Assembly (NCBI GenBank): GCA_934101575.1
Contig: CAKORJ010000003.1
Span: forward strand, 83,343-147,342
Direction of reading: 5' to 3'
Origin: an uncultured Bacilli bacterium
Lineage (GTDB): Bacteria; Bacillota_I; Bacilli_A; RF39; UBA660
Length of the DNA: 64,000 nt
Shown here one piece after another: positions 34,275-42,172 of the stretch. How positions within the stretch are numbered: position 1 is the stretch's first letter; each line of letters begins with the position of its first letter. A program made the translations under genes and the position numbers. The notes under the pieces are model-generated. The model ran no database searches, had not been told where the DNA came from, and worked only from the letters and a program-made list of their open reading frames with translations.

Positions 34275-35486
34275 ATGAGTAAAAAACAAAAAAAAATATT
34301 TAAGATTATAATGATTATTTTAGCTATTGTACTTGTTGCTGAACTTGTTTATTTTGGAATTAGATATTATAATATGAGAAAGAGTTCAACTTTTTATTCA
34401 GTTGTTAACAGTGCTGTTTTAGATGATGATAAGAATTATGTTGGAGTAGGTTTTAGTGATTATAGGTATAGTGATTTTAATGATTATGATAATGGTTATA
34501 ATAAGGCGACTATATTTAATTATAAAGATGGTAAGGTTGTTAATGAAGTAGGGTTTAAACGTGGTTATAACAGTTATTTTAATGATGTTATTAAAGTTTC
34601 TGATGGATATGTTGCTATTGGTTCTGTTGAAATGACAAAAGATCAAAAGGATGAGGGTTTGTCTGAAGGGCTTATTGTTAAGTATGATAAATCTTTTAAA
34701 ATGATTTGGAGAAAGAATGTTAGAGGTATTGGTAAGACTGAACTTTTAAAGATAAAACCTGATGGAGATGATTATATAGTTGTAGGTACATCTGTTTATG
34801 GTGAAGGTTATATGGGTAATCATAAGACAGGTGGAGGAATTTTGATTAAGTTTGATAAAGATGGTAATGAATTAAAAAGAACTAATAATGGTGGTCCTTT
34901 TAATGGTAAGTTTAATGATGTTTTAATTGAAAAAGATGGTTATGTTGTTGTAGGGCTTGGTAAGAGTAATTCTGGTATTATTATAAAATATGATAAGTCT
35001 TTTGATAAGAAATGGTCTGGTTCTTATGGTTATACAGATAAAAATGGTATTACTGGTATAGTAAAATTTGATGATAAATATGTTACTAGTACTACTAAGA
35101 TTGTTAACACTAAGAGTACTAATACTTCGAGTGCTGCTATTGTGGTTTTTGATGATTCTGGTAATAAAGTTGATGATGTAAAATATAGTTCTAATACTAT
35201 TAATTACTTTGCAGATGTTAATGTTGTCGATGATTCTATTATTGCAGTGGGGTATACAGGAAAAGGTTCTGTAACAGATGCTGTTATTGTAAAATATGAT
35301 AAAGATTTATATGAAGAAGAGAGTAATATTATAAAAGGAAACAAAAATGACTATTTTAGTAATGTTTACCTTAAAGATGACTCAATTTATGTACTTGGTT
35401 ATTCTAATAGTAAGTTAGATGGATTTAATCTTAATGGTTATGATTATTTTCCTATTGTTAAAAAATATAATACTGATTTAAAATAA
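34275..35486 (+). CDS. Membrane-anchored beta-propeller-like protein
   Basis: 403 residues: a basic N-terminus, one membrane helix (about 10-30), then about seven repeats of a strand pattern, each holding DGYVxxG or DDSIxxxGY followed by IVKYDKxF (for example DGYVAIGSVE...GLIVKYDKSFKMIW, DGYVVVGLGKSNSGIIIKYDKSFDKKW, DDSIIAVGYTGKGSVTDAVIVKYDKDL). This fits an extracytoplasmic beta-propeller; function unknown. ATG at 34275 (GAGGAG, 11 bases) or GTG at 34266 are both possible. The 3' end overlaps the convergent zupT remnant by 9 bases. Confidence 0.7.
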   Translation: MSKKQKKIFKIIMIILAIVLVAELVYFGIRYYNMRKSSTFYSVVNSAVLDDDKNYVGVGFSDYRYSDFNDYDNGYNKATIFNYKDGKVVNEVGFKRGYNSYFNDVIKVSDGYVAIGSVEMTKDQKDEGLSEGLIVKYDKSFKMIWRKNVRGIGKTELLKIKPDGDDYIVVGTSVYGEGYMGNHKTGGGILIKFDKDGNELKRTNNGGPFNGKFNDVLIEKDGYVVVGLGKSNSGIIIKYDKSFDKKWSGSYGYTDKNGITGIVKFDDKYVTSTTKIVNTKSTNTSSAAIVVFDDSGNKVDDVKYSSNTINYFADVNVVDDSIIAVGYTGKGSVTDAVIVKYDKDLYEEESNIIKGNKNDYFSNVYLKDDSIYVLGYSNSKLDGFNLNGYDYFPIVKKYNTDLK

Positions 35487-35772
35487 TAATTTATTTATAA
35501 TGACTAATATTAATCCTAAGATATAGAATGTATATGTTATTCTATATCTTTTATATTTTGTTATACTTGGAAATAGTTCATACATTGATATGTAAGCCAT
35601 TATACCTGCTATTATGGCATATACTATTCCTAATGTTAAATAGTTTGGTTTCAAGAACAAATAGGCTATAATTGCTCCAATTGGTTCACTTATTGCACAT
35701 ATCACTGTGTAAAATATTGCTTTTTTTTTGCTTTTTGTGTAGTAGTAAATTGGTAGGGCTATACTTATTCCT
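35478..35772 (-). pseudogene. zupT: ZIP-family metal transporter, C-terminal part (disrupted)
   Basis: Beyond the obvious frame (35705-35478), the reading continues upstream to the element border as EGISIALPIYYYTKSKKKAIFYTV and then ICAISEPIGAIIAYLFL. These are the last three membrane helices of a ZupT-like zinc/divalent-metal transporter. The N-terminal part is at 39777-40221. The 4.0-kb element lies exactly between, in the HNIPEG metal-binding helix. Precise excision would restore one open reading frame. Confidence 0.85.
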
Positions 35773-35797
35773 TCTGATTGAAGTTATCAGGCATCAC
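35761..35797. other. Attachment-site junction of the serine-recombinase element, left side
   Basis: ATTCCT (zupT side, 35767-35772), core TC (35773-35774), then the element arm beginning TGATTG and ending ATCAC at 35797. Read on the minus strand, the arm matches the opposite junction arm at G-T-G-A-T-x-C-x-T-G-A-xxx-C-T-x-C-A-A-T-C. Confidence 0.8.
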
Positions 35798-37388
35798 GCT
35801 TATTATAAATAAAATTTAACTCTTTAAAGTTAAAATAAATATCAATATTTCCATCTTCGTGTATGAAAATATTTTTAATTAGTTTTAAGATTAAATCCCT
35901 ATTTGGATATCTGTCTCTAAATTCTAGAACTTCTTTTTTTATAATATTAAATGTATCTTCATCTTTATTTGTCTTTTCTAAATATTCATTTATTTCGTTT
36001 AATTTATCCTTTTTTAAAGATATTTCTTTGTTAAGTTTTTCCTGTATTCTTTGATACATTTCTTCAGTTATTTTATTCTGCAGTTTATCAATATACATAT
36101 TATCTAAATTATTTTTTAAGGTTTCAATTTCAATTTCTAATTTTTGTTTTGTTTTAGTATAAGTATCAAATGTATTATTATTTTTATATTTTTTAAGTAT
36201 TTCTGACTCTAATTTATCATCACGAACTAAATATATTATTTTCTTAATTTCATTTACTATACCACGTTCTAAAGTGTCATAATCAAAACCATGCGCAGTA
36301 CATAGTCTAAAATCTTTATTATATTTTCTATAATAATTGCAAACTGTTGTACTTTTTCCATTAGCACGCCTTGCTCTAATTCCAATATTATGACCACAAT
36401 CAGCACATTTTAATAATCCATCTAATAAAAATAATTCTTTTTTATCATTTCGTTGATGTTGTTTTGGTAATAATGATTGAACTTTGTTAAACGTATTTTT
36501 ATCAATAATAGGTTCATGAGTATTTTCTACGATTATCCAATTTTCTTTTGGATTACAGATTATTTTACGATATTTATAACTTAATCTAGAACGTCTATTT
36601 TGAATCATATCTCCAGTATATAATCTATTTTGTAATATCTTTTTTATTGTAGTATTGCACCAATATCCATAAATATTTCCATTATTACCATTCCTTGTAA
36701 AATTTCTATTTCTAGTTATAGAAAATGTTGGTATATTTTCATTATTAAAAGTATCTCTTATCTTATTAATTCTAATACCACTAGCAAACATATCAAATAT
36801 TCTTTTAACAATTGGTGCCTCAACTTCATCTATAACTAAATGATTTTTATTGTTTGGATCTACTTTATATCCAAAAGGAGGACAACCACCAACCCATTTG
36901 CCTTCGCTTTGCATAGTATGAAGTGCAGTTCTAATTTTTTTTGATAAATCTTTAGCATACATATCATTTAATATTGCTTTAAATGGCGCAATATCATTAT
37001 TCGAATTATCTAAAAATGTATCTATATTATCTGTTAGAGCAACATATCTAACATTATGCGCTGGGAACCATTTTTCCACATATTCTCCGGTACCAATATA
37101 ATCTCTTGATAACCTTGATAAATCTTTAGTAATAACCATATTTACTTTTCCATTTTCAATATCTTTTAACATTCTTTGAAAATTTGGCCTATTAAAATTT
37201 GTACCAGTATATCCATCATCAATGTAAATGTCTACTAAAGTATAACCTTGCTCTTTGACATATTTAGTTAATAATATTTTTTGATTCCCGATACTTTCAC
37301 TTTCACCTAAATTGTCATCTTCTTTAGATAGTCTTATGTAAATTGCAACCAAATATTCTTTTACTATATTTCTTAATGTGTTATACAT
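35787..37388 (-). CDS. Large serine recombinase
   Basis: 533 residues. The resolvase domain has the catalytic Ser21 in AIYIRLSKEDDN, then IDDGYTGTNFNRPNFQRML and VITKDLSRLSRDYIGTGEY. The recombinase domain (PPFGYKVD, IVKRIFDMFASG, LQNRLYTGDM), a zinc ribbon (LLKCADCGHNIGI ... VCNYYRKYNKDFRLC) and a C-terminal coiled coil (about 410-470) follow. This is the TndX/CcrB class that integrates and excises elements at a 2-base core. The stop is 13 bases from the attachment core. TAAGGAGGG before the ATG. It looks intact. Confidence 0.95.
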   Translation of the reverse strand: MYNTLRNIVKEYLVAIYIRLSKEDDNLGESESIGNQKILLTKYVKEQGYTLVDIYIDDGYTGTNFNRPNFQRMLKDIENGKVNMVITKDLSRLSRDYIGTGEYVEKWFPAHNVRYVALTDNIDTFLDNSNNDIAPFKAILNDMYAKDLSKKIRTALHTMQSEGKWVGGCPPFGYKVDPNNKNHLVIDEVEAPIVKRIFDMFASGIRINKIRDTFNNENIPTFSITRNRNFTRNGNNGNIYGYWCNTTIKKILQNRLYTGDMIQNRRSRLSYKYRKIICNPKENWIIVENTHEPIIDKNTFNKVQSLLPKQHQRNDKKELFLLDGLLKCADCGHNIGIRARRANGKSTTVCNYYRKYNKDFRLCTAHGFDYDTLERGIVNEIKKIIYLVRDDKLESEILKKYKNNNTFDTYTKTKQKLEIEIETLKNNLDNMYIDKLQNKITEEMYQRIQEKLNKEISLKKDKLNEINEYLEKTNKDEDTFNIIKKEVLEFRDRYPNRDLILKLIKNIFIHEDGNIDIYFNFKELNFIYNKRDA

Positions 37389-37444
37389 TTTCCCTCCTTA
37401 TTTAAAAGAAATATAATATTGGTTTATATTTATAATAACGCGTT

Positions 37445-37570
37445 TTAACCAAAATTACAGCCCATTTCTTTTTTAGTTTTTAAATAATTTATGATAACTT
37501 CTATTAATAAATTTTCTAATTCTTCATTATCATTGTCATAAAATAAATTAAATTTTAAATCTTGTTTTAT
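37445..37570 (-). CDS. 41-codon ORF upstream of the recombinase (non-ATG start)
   Basis: Opens at ATA 37570 (reads IKQDLKFNLFYDNDNEEL, then ENLLIEVIINYLKTKKEMG and a short end) and stops at TAA 37447-37445. A good ribosome site AAAGGGGGT lies 5 bases upstream, so the true start is probably this ATA, or an ATG changed to ATA. It is acidic and helical. Small helical ORFs beside large serine recombinases sometimes encode directionality factors; that is only a suggestion here. Confidence 0.4.
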   Translation of the reverse strand: MKQDLKFNLFYDNDNEELENLLIEVIINYLKTKKEMGCNFG

Positions 37571-37599
37571 AAAAATACCCCCTTTATTTTTTACTATCT

Positions 37600-38280
37600 A
37601 GTTAAATTTATGTGAAAGTATGACTATTTATTTATAAAAAAAATAGCTATAGTTATAGACTGAAAAATGACCGAAATTTAGGCCGTAAAAATCGTGATCT
37701 CTTAAATTCTAAAGTAAGCAGGATAAACCTGTTTACAAACAACTAGCCAGTGGCTAGTTTTAGCTTATTTTATAAGGTATTAGCAAAAACACTAGTGTTT
37801 ACATTTATAAAAAGTGTTATACAATCGTTAATTTTGCAATATTCACAAACCCTTATAAATAAAAGGTTTAAAAAAAGCGTTATACAAACGTACATACTTT
37901 TCTAATATGTTTTTTTGATATTTTCGATCAAATTTTAATAGTTTTTTATATGATTTATGGCCCAAAGTTCGGCCATAAAAACTAAATTTAAAGGGGTATT
38001 AGAATATGAAAAAGCACTAATCTCTGATCTAAGATTAGCACTTTAAATACAATTATTTCATATTCTACTATATTGTATCACAAGAATATCAATAGTCAAT
38101 ATGTAACAAATGTCGTAATAACTATGCCAAAAATGTTGTATAAAAATTCGACTACCTTTATTTTTAGCGTATTTGTCTAATAAGATACTTTGATAGGTAT
38201 TTATATATTGACTGATATATTTAATTTTTAGTTATTAAAAGTCAACAATAAATGTTGCTTTAATGTTATAATATTTATGA
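37600..38280. other. Non-coding control region of the element
   Basis: No ORF with a ribosome site. It holds AACTAGCC-agt-GGCTAGTT (about 37741-37760, T-rich 3' side); two direct copies of AAAAAGYGTTATACAAWCGT (about 37808-37828 and 37872-37891) with an inverted TTGTATAA near 38137; palindrome TTTATGGCC/GGCCATAAA (about 37955-37980); CTAATCT/AGATTAG (about 38018-38036); TTGACT/AGTCAA (about 38209-38243); and a TATAAT near 38269 for the cargo operon. These may be recombinase or cargo-regulator binding sites. Confidence 0.5.
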
Positions 38281-38289
38281 GGTGTTGTA

Positions 38290-38718
38290 ATGGAACAATT
38301 GATACTAATTTCAATAAAAACAAAATATGCAAATCAAATTTTTAACGGAACAAAGTTATACGAATACAGAAGAAAAAGTATTGGAGAAAAAAATTGTAAT
38401 AAAAAAATATTTGTTTATTCTTCTGAAGAAGAAAAAGCTATTGTAGGATATATAATTGTAGATAAAATTCTCGAAGGAAATATCGATTATATATTGGAAG
38501 CGACTAATAATAAAAATAATAGTGATATAATAGATTATTTTAATGGCTGTGATAAATGTTATGCTCTTAAAATAGTTAAAGCAGTTAAATTTAAAACACC
38601 AATTTATTTAAGAGAAATAAAAAAAGAAGAAAAAAATTTTGTAGTACCACAATTTTATCGTTACATAAAAGAAAATGAATATATCTATGAAGAACTAAAG
38701 GAAGGAAAAAGTTTATGA
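38290..38718 (+). CDS. ASCH-domain protein 1
   Basis: 142 residues resembling ASCH (PUA-like) domains: LILISIKTKYANQIFNGTKLYEYRRKS at the N-terminus (the KxA..I..GxKxxExR pattern), then KIFVYSSEEEKAIVGYIIVDKI and YALKIVKAVKFKTPIYL. ASCH domains bind RNA or nucleotides and some hydrolyse modified nucleosides. GAGGTG precedes the ATG. Its stop overlaps the next start as ATGA, so the pair is co-translated. Confidence 0.75.
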   Translation: MEQLILISIKTKYANQIFNGTKLYEYRRKSIGEKNCNKKIFVYSSEEEKAIVGYIIVDKILEGNIDYILEATNNKNNSDIIDYFNGCDKCYALKIVKAVKFKTPIYLREIKKEEKNFVVPQFYRYIKENEYIYEELKEGKSL

Positions 38719-39059
38719 AAACATATAAAATGAAACTATTACCACAATATTTTAATTACATTAAAAATGGAACAAAAAGATTAGAATTAAGGTTAAATGA
38801 TGAAAAAAGAAAAGATTTAGAAATAAATGATATAATTATTTTTGAAAAATTAAGTGAAGATATTGAATATTTGAATACAAAAGTAAAAAAAATATATAAA
38901 TATAAAAATTTTGATGATTTAGTAAATGATTTTGGTATTGAAGTTATTGGTGATAAAAGTATAACAAAAGATGAACTTCTACATACATTAAACGAAATAT
39001 ATACAACAGAACAACAAGATAAATATGGTGTACTAGCAATAGAAATAGAATTGATTTAA
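38715..39059 (+). CDS. ASCH-domain protein 2
   Basis: 114 residues with a more canonical ASCH core: MKLLPQYFNYIKNGTKRLELRLNDEKRKDLEINDIIIFEKL (the GxKxxExR and LxxGDxIxF elements), VKKIYKYKNFDDLVNDFGIE, and a C-terminal YGVLAIEIEL strand. It overlaps ASCH 1 by 4 bases and is 13 bases from the GNAT gene. The low identity between the two ASCH proteins suggests an old pair with different ligands rather than a recent duplication. Confidence 0.8.
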   Translation: MKTYKMKLLPQYFNYIKNGTKRLELRLNDEKRKDLEINDIIIFEKLSEDIEYLNTKVKKIYKYKNFDDLVNDFGIEVIGDKSITKDELLHTLNEIYTTEQQDKYGVLAIEIELI

Positions 39060-39072
39060 AGGAGGTATTTAC

Positions 39073-39660
39073 ATGAAAATAGATAATATTAAAAATTATA
39101 TTTCAGAAACAAATCAAGAAAGTTTTATGAAACTTGCTGATGAAATATATGAACTTACTATCCACTTAAATGGTACATATCCAGGTTATAAAGAATGGTT
39201 TTATGACAAACAAATTAAAGGATGCTTAACACCAAATAGAAATATTATCTTTGTAAAAAATGAAGATGGTAAAATTATTGCACTAAGTTGTTTGAAAAAA
39301 GATGATGAAGAAAAGAAAATATGTACATTATTTGTTTCAGACGAATATAGAAAACTAGGCCTTGGCAGTTTATTGTTTGAGGAGTCAATGAAATTTCTAG
39401 AAACAACAAAACCATTAGTATCATTTACAGAAGACAAATTACCTATGTTTGAAAAAATAGTTACAAAATATAATTGGGAATTAACAGAAATAGTTGATGG
39501 AATATATAATGATGGTATAAGAGAGTTTTGTTTTAACGGACAACTTACTAATCGAAAATATAGAGAAGAACTTATTGAAATATTAAAAAAAATAAGGGAT
39601 AAGGCAAAAACTGAACTTCAAGATAATGATACAATTGAAAAAATTACTATTAGAAGATAA
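39073..39660 (+). CDS. GNAT-family acetyltransferase (element cargo)
   Basis: 195 residues. The acetyl-CoA loop is recognisable as CTLFVSDEYRKLGLGSLLFEESMKFL (R-x-x-G-x-G near 95-101) after the strand NIIFVKNEDGKIIALSCLKK. The C-terminal ~45 residues are a basic helical extension. The substrate is unknown. Cotranscription with two RNA-binding-type ASCH proteins makes a tRNA, ribosomal or nucleotide target worth testing. AAGGAGG before the ATG. Confidence 0.8.
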   Translation: MKIDNIKNYISETNQESFMKLADEIYELTIHLNGTYPGYKEWFYDKQIKGCLTPNRNIIFVKNEDGKIIALSCLKKDDEEKKICTLFVSDEYRKLGLGSLLFEESMKFLETTKPLVSFTEDKLPMFEKIVTKYNWELTEIVDGIYNDGIREFCFNGQLTNRKYREELIEILKKIRDKAKTELQDNDTIEKITIRR

Positions 39661-39670
39661 TAATTAATAG

Positions 39671-39726
39671 AAAAACTACCAAAATAATAATAAATAATAA
39701 TATAAATTATGATTGGTAGTTTTTAA
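39671..39726. terminator. Terminator of the cargo operon
   Basis: AAAAACTACC and GGTAGTTTTT pair around a long A/T-rich loop with a T-rich tail. Confidence 0.6.
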
Positions 39727-39752
39727 TTTTAAACCAATATTATATTTCTATT

Positions 39753-39785
39753 GTGATACATGAGGGCTACAATCTTCAGGAATGT
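39753..39785. other. Attachment-site junction of the serine-recombinase element, right side
   Basis: Element arm GTGAT (39753-39757) through ACAATCT (39769-39775), core TC (39776-39777), then zupT AGGAAT (39778-39783). Confidence 0.8.
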
Positions 39786-40221
39786 TGTGCATTGTTATAG
39801 CTATTGTTATACTTATTCCTAGTTTTATATTTTCATTTGTTGTTATGAATGTTGCAATACCTTCGGGAATATTATGTATAGTTATTCCTATCATAGTAAT
39901 TATTCCTAATTTATATAGATTTTTATTGTTCATTGTACTAGGGAATAATTTATTTATTATTATAGATAGACATATTCCTAATACAAAGAAAACTAGTGTA
40001 ATTAATATGCTTGGTTTTATTTTATAGCTGTTTGTTAAAAAAATTATGCTTTCTGGTATTAAGTCTAATATTGATAAAAAGAACATTACTCCGGATGCAA
40101 AGGCTATTCCTCCAATTAAGAAATTTAATGTCCTTTTTTTTGATATAAATATAATTAGACTTCCTATTATTGTTGAAAGTCCTGCTATACTTGATAGAAT
40201 AAATGCTATAGTTGTATTCAT
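39777..40221 (-). pseudogene. zupT: ZIP-family metal transporter, N-terminal part (disrupted)
   Basis: Five membrane helices of a ZupT-like transporter (starting MNTTIAFILSSIAGLSTIIG), including the metal motif THNIPEGIATF and the start of the second, MHNIPE. The frame then enters the element and stops after a few foreign codons (39748). The rest of the gene is at 35478-35772. AAAAGGTGATTAG precedes the ATG. Loss of a zinc/manganese importer or exporter may have a phenotype unless the element excises. Confidence 0.88.
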
Positions 40222-40270
40222 CTAATCACCTTTTATATTTAATGTTATGTTAAAAAGACTAAATTTTTCA

Positions 40271-41344
40271 TTAGTCTTTGAAATATTCTTTGTTTGTTTT
40301 CAATCTTTTATCGTTTGGTTTTTTAGCTATTGCTTTTTCAATATAATATAGGGCTAGTTCTTTATTCTTTTTATAATAGTAACATAGAGATAGTAGATCT
40401 TCTATTGTTCCATCATAGCTAAATGATTCATTTATGTACTTATTGTTGTTTTTTATACTTAATGCTTTTGTGCACAAGTCAATTACTTTATCATATTCTT
40501 TTTTTGTATATTCTAATAATGCTTTTTCTACATATGAATCTCTTAGATTAGGTGCTTCTTTTATAGATTTGTTATACCATTTTTCTGCTTTTTTTAATTT
40601 GTTTTGTCTATTATAACATCTTGCTATAAACCTCATAGATGTTGCTCTTTCTTCTTTCCATGTTGAAGATTTTAGTTTTAAATGTTTTTTTAAGGTTTTT
40701 ATTGCTTTATTATTTTTGTGATAATACATGTATTCTCGTCCTAGATAATGCATATTTCTATCATCTTTATTATTTTCTTTTACTGCTAATTCTAATAGGG
40801 GGAGATAGCTATTTCTTGACTTTGTTTTATCTGGATAATGATTTATTGTTAAATTATTTATTGTTTTTACTTTTTCATTGTTATTTATATTTTCTATAAC
40901 TTCATGGACAGGATGAGTCCATATGTAATCGTATCTAGTGTGAATTTTACTTTGATAATATGTTATTTGTGGTTTATTATTTTCATCAAATGACCAGTTC
41001 ATTTTATATTTTACTCTTGTTAAATCATTTTCCCAGTTTTGTTCTAATAGGTTTCTCCAGCCTTTGTTAAATACTTCGTCTATATCAGTACATACACATA
41101 TATCGGTATCTTCTGGAACTAATTTTAATGATTCATTTCTTGCTGTGTCAAATCTGAATGGATTAATTTGTTTTTGTGTTACATGTACTTTACCTTCTTT
41201 TAAGAGTTTTACTGAGTTGTCGGTAGAACCTGTATCTAATACATAGATATCATCGGCTTCTTTCATTGAGTTTATCCATCTTTTGATGAATTTTTCTTCG
41301 TTTTTGCATATTGCATAAACTATTATTTTATATTTATGTTTCAT
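40271..41344 (-). CDS. Family 2 glycosyltransferase with TPR-like C-terminus
   Basis: 357 residues. The N-terminal GT-A domain has VYAICKNEEKFIKRWINSMKEADDIYVLDTGSTDNS, a DxD-type VCTDIDEVF and WTHPVHEV. From about 205, helical repeats follow (YLGREYMYYHKNNKAIKTLKKHL, AEKWYNKSIKEAPN, DKVIDLCTKAL, ALYYIEKAIAKKP) as in TPRs. This GT2+TPR layout resembles the SunS group and other cytoplasmic peptide or polymer glycosyltransferases; the acceptor is unknown. ATG at 41344 with GAAAGGAT upstream. Downstream is the disrupted zupT. Confidence 0.8.
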   Translation of the reverse strand: MKHKYKIIVYAICKNEEKFIKRWINSMKEADDIYVLDTGSTDNSVKLLKEGKVHVTQKQINPFRFDTARNESLKLVPEDTDICVCTDIDEVFNKGWRNLLEQNWENDLTRVKYKMNWSFDENNKPQITYYQSKIHTRYDYIWTHPVHEVIENINNNEKVKTINNLTINHYPDKTKSRNSYLPLLELAVKENNKDDRNMHYLGREYMYYHKNNKAIKTLKKHLKLKSSTWKEERATSMRFIARCYNRQNKLKKAEKWYNKSIKEAPNLRDSYVEKALLEYTKKEYDKVIDLCTKALSIKNNNKYINESFSYDGTIEDLLSLCYYYKKNKELALYYIEKAIAKKPNDKRLKTNKEYFKD

Positions 41345-41373
41345 TATTATCCTTTCTTTTTTGTTTTTTATTA

Positions 41374-41399
41374 AATAAAATAGCAAAAGCTATTTTATT
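41374..41399 (-). terminator. Terminator of the ABC importer operon
   Basis: AATAAAATAGC and GCTATTTTATT form a perfect 11-bp stem with a 4-base loop, overlapping the permease stop codon. T-rich sequence follows in both directions. Confidence 0.75.
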
Positions 41400-42172
41400 C
41401 TTTTTTCTAGTAAATCTATTAAAATATATAATATGTAGGATATTATGCCTAGTATAAATATTGATGTTATTACTAAGTTAAGGTTAAATATTTGCGATCC
41501 ATATGTTATTAGGTATCCTAGTCCTTGTTTTGATACTAATAGTTCTCCCATTATTACTCCTATTAGAGACAGACTAATATTTATTTTTAGGGTGTTTACT
41601 ATACTTTTTGTATTTCCTCTTATTATTAGTTTCATAAATATTTGAAGTTTGTTTGCTCCGAATGATTTCATTAATATTATTTTGGATTTGTCTGTTGTTA
41701 TAAAGGCATTGTACATTCCTATTATGGTTGTGAATATTGATATTAATAATGCCATGAATATTATTGAGTTTGTGTTTGCTCCTATCCAGATGATAATAAG
41801 TGGTCCTAGTGATATTTTTGGAAGTGAGTTTAGGACTGTTAAATATGGATCTAGTATTTTTGATAGGGTTTTGCTACTCCAAAGTAGGCATGCTGTTAAT
41901 AGACCAATTATGCTTGCTAGAGAAAAACTTATTATTGTTTCGTGTACTGTTACCCATATGTGATTTAATAAATTATTACTGTTATATAAATCTATTGTTG
42001 TTTTTATTACTTTGGTGGGGTATGATGTTAAAAATGAATTTATAATTCCTAATCTTGCTGTTATTTCCCAAATTAATAAAAAGTTTGTTATTATTGCTAT
42101 TTTAAAGAATGTTATTATATGTTTTTTCTTTTTTATGCTTTTTAAGTATTTGCTATGCTCTTCACTATACAT
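41390..42172 (-). CDS. ABC importer permease (SsuC/ThiX type)
   Basis: 260 residues with about six membrane helices and the cytoplasmic coupling motif SFGANKLQIFMKLIIRG (EAA-like loop). PTKVIKTTIDL and VIMGELLVSKQGLGYLI are typical of the nitrate/sulfonate/taurine and thiamine-precursor permease family. ATG at 42172 overlaps the end of the ATPase gene by 8 bases. Together with the two upstream genes it forms a complete importer. Confidence 0.88.
   Translation of the reverse strand: MYSEEHSKYLKSIKKKKHIITFFKIAIITNFLLIWEITARLGIINSFLTSYPTKVIKTTIDLYNSNNLLNHIWVTVHETIISFSLASIIGLLTACLLWSSKTLSKILDPYLTVLNSLPKISLGPLIIIWIGANTNSIIFMALLISIFTTIIGMYNAFITTDKSKIILMKSFGANKLQIFMKLIIRGNTKSIVNTLKINISLSLIGVIMGELLVSKQGLGYLITYGSQIFNLNLVITSIFILGIISYILYILIDLLEKRIK

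Larger units (their letters stand above)
35775..39777. mobile_element. 4.0-kb serine-recombinase integrative element in zupT
   Basis: About 4,003 bases bounded by the core dinucleotide TC (35773-35774 and 39776-39777). Joining the zupT halves gives attB ATTCCT-GA-AGGAAT (gene strand), a perfect 6-bp palindrome around the core. Joining the element ends gives an attP with two 23-base arms sharing about 16 positions. Contents: recombinase, a 41-codon small ORF, ~700 bases of repeat-containing non-coding DNA, two ASCH genes, a GNAT gene and a terminator. No replication or transfer genes, so it is a minimal integrative cargo element. Confidence 0.85.

Noticed and set aside
39201..39437. Minus-strand ORF inside the GNAT gene
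   Set aside because: Shadow of the GNAT frame: no ribosome site and low-complexity Ser/Phe content.
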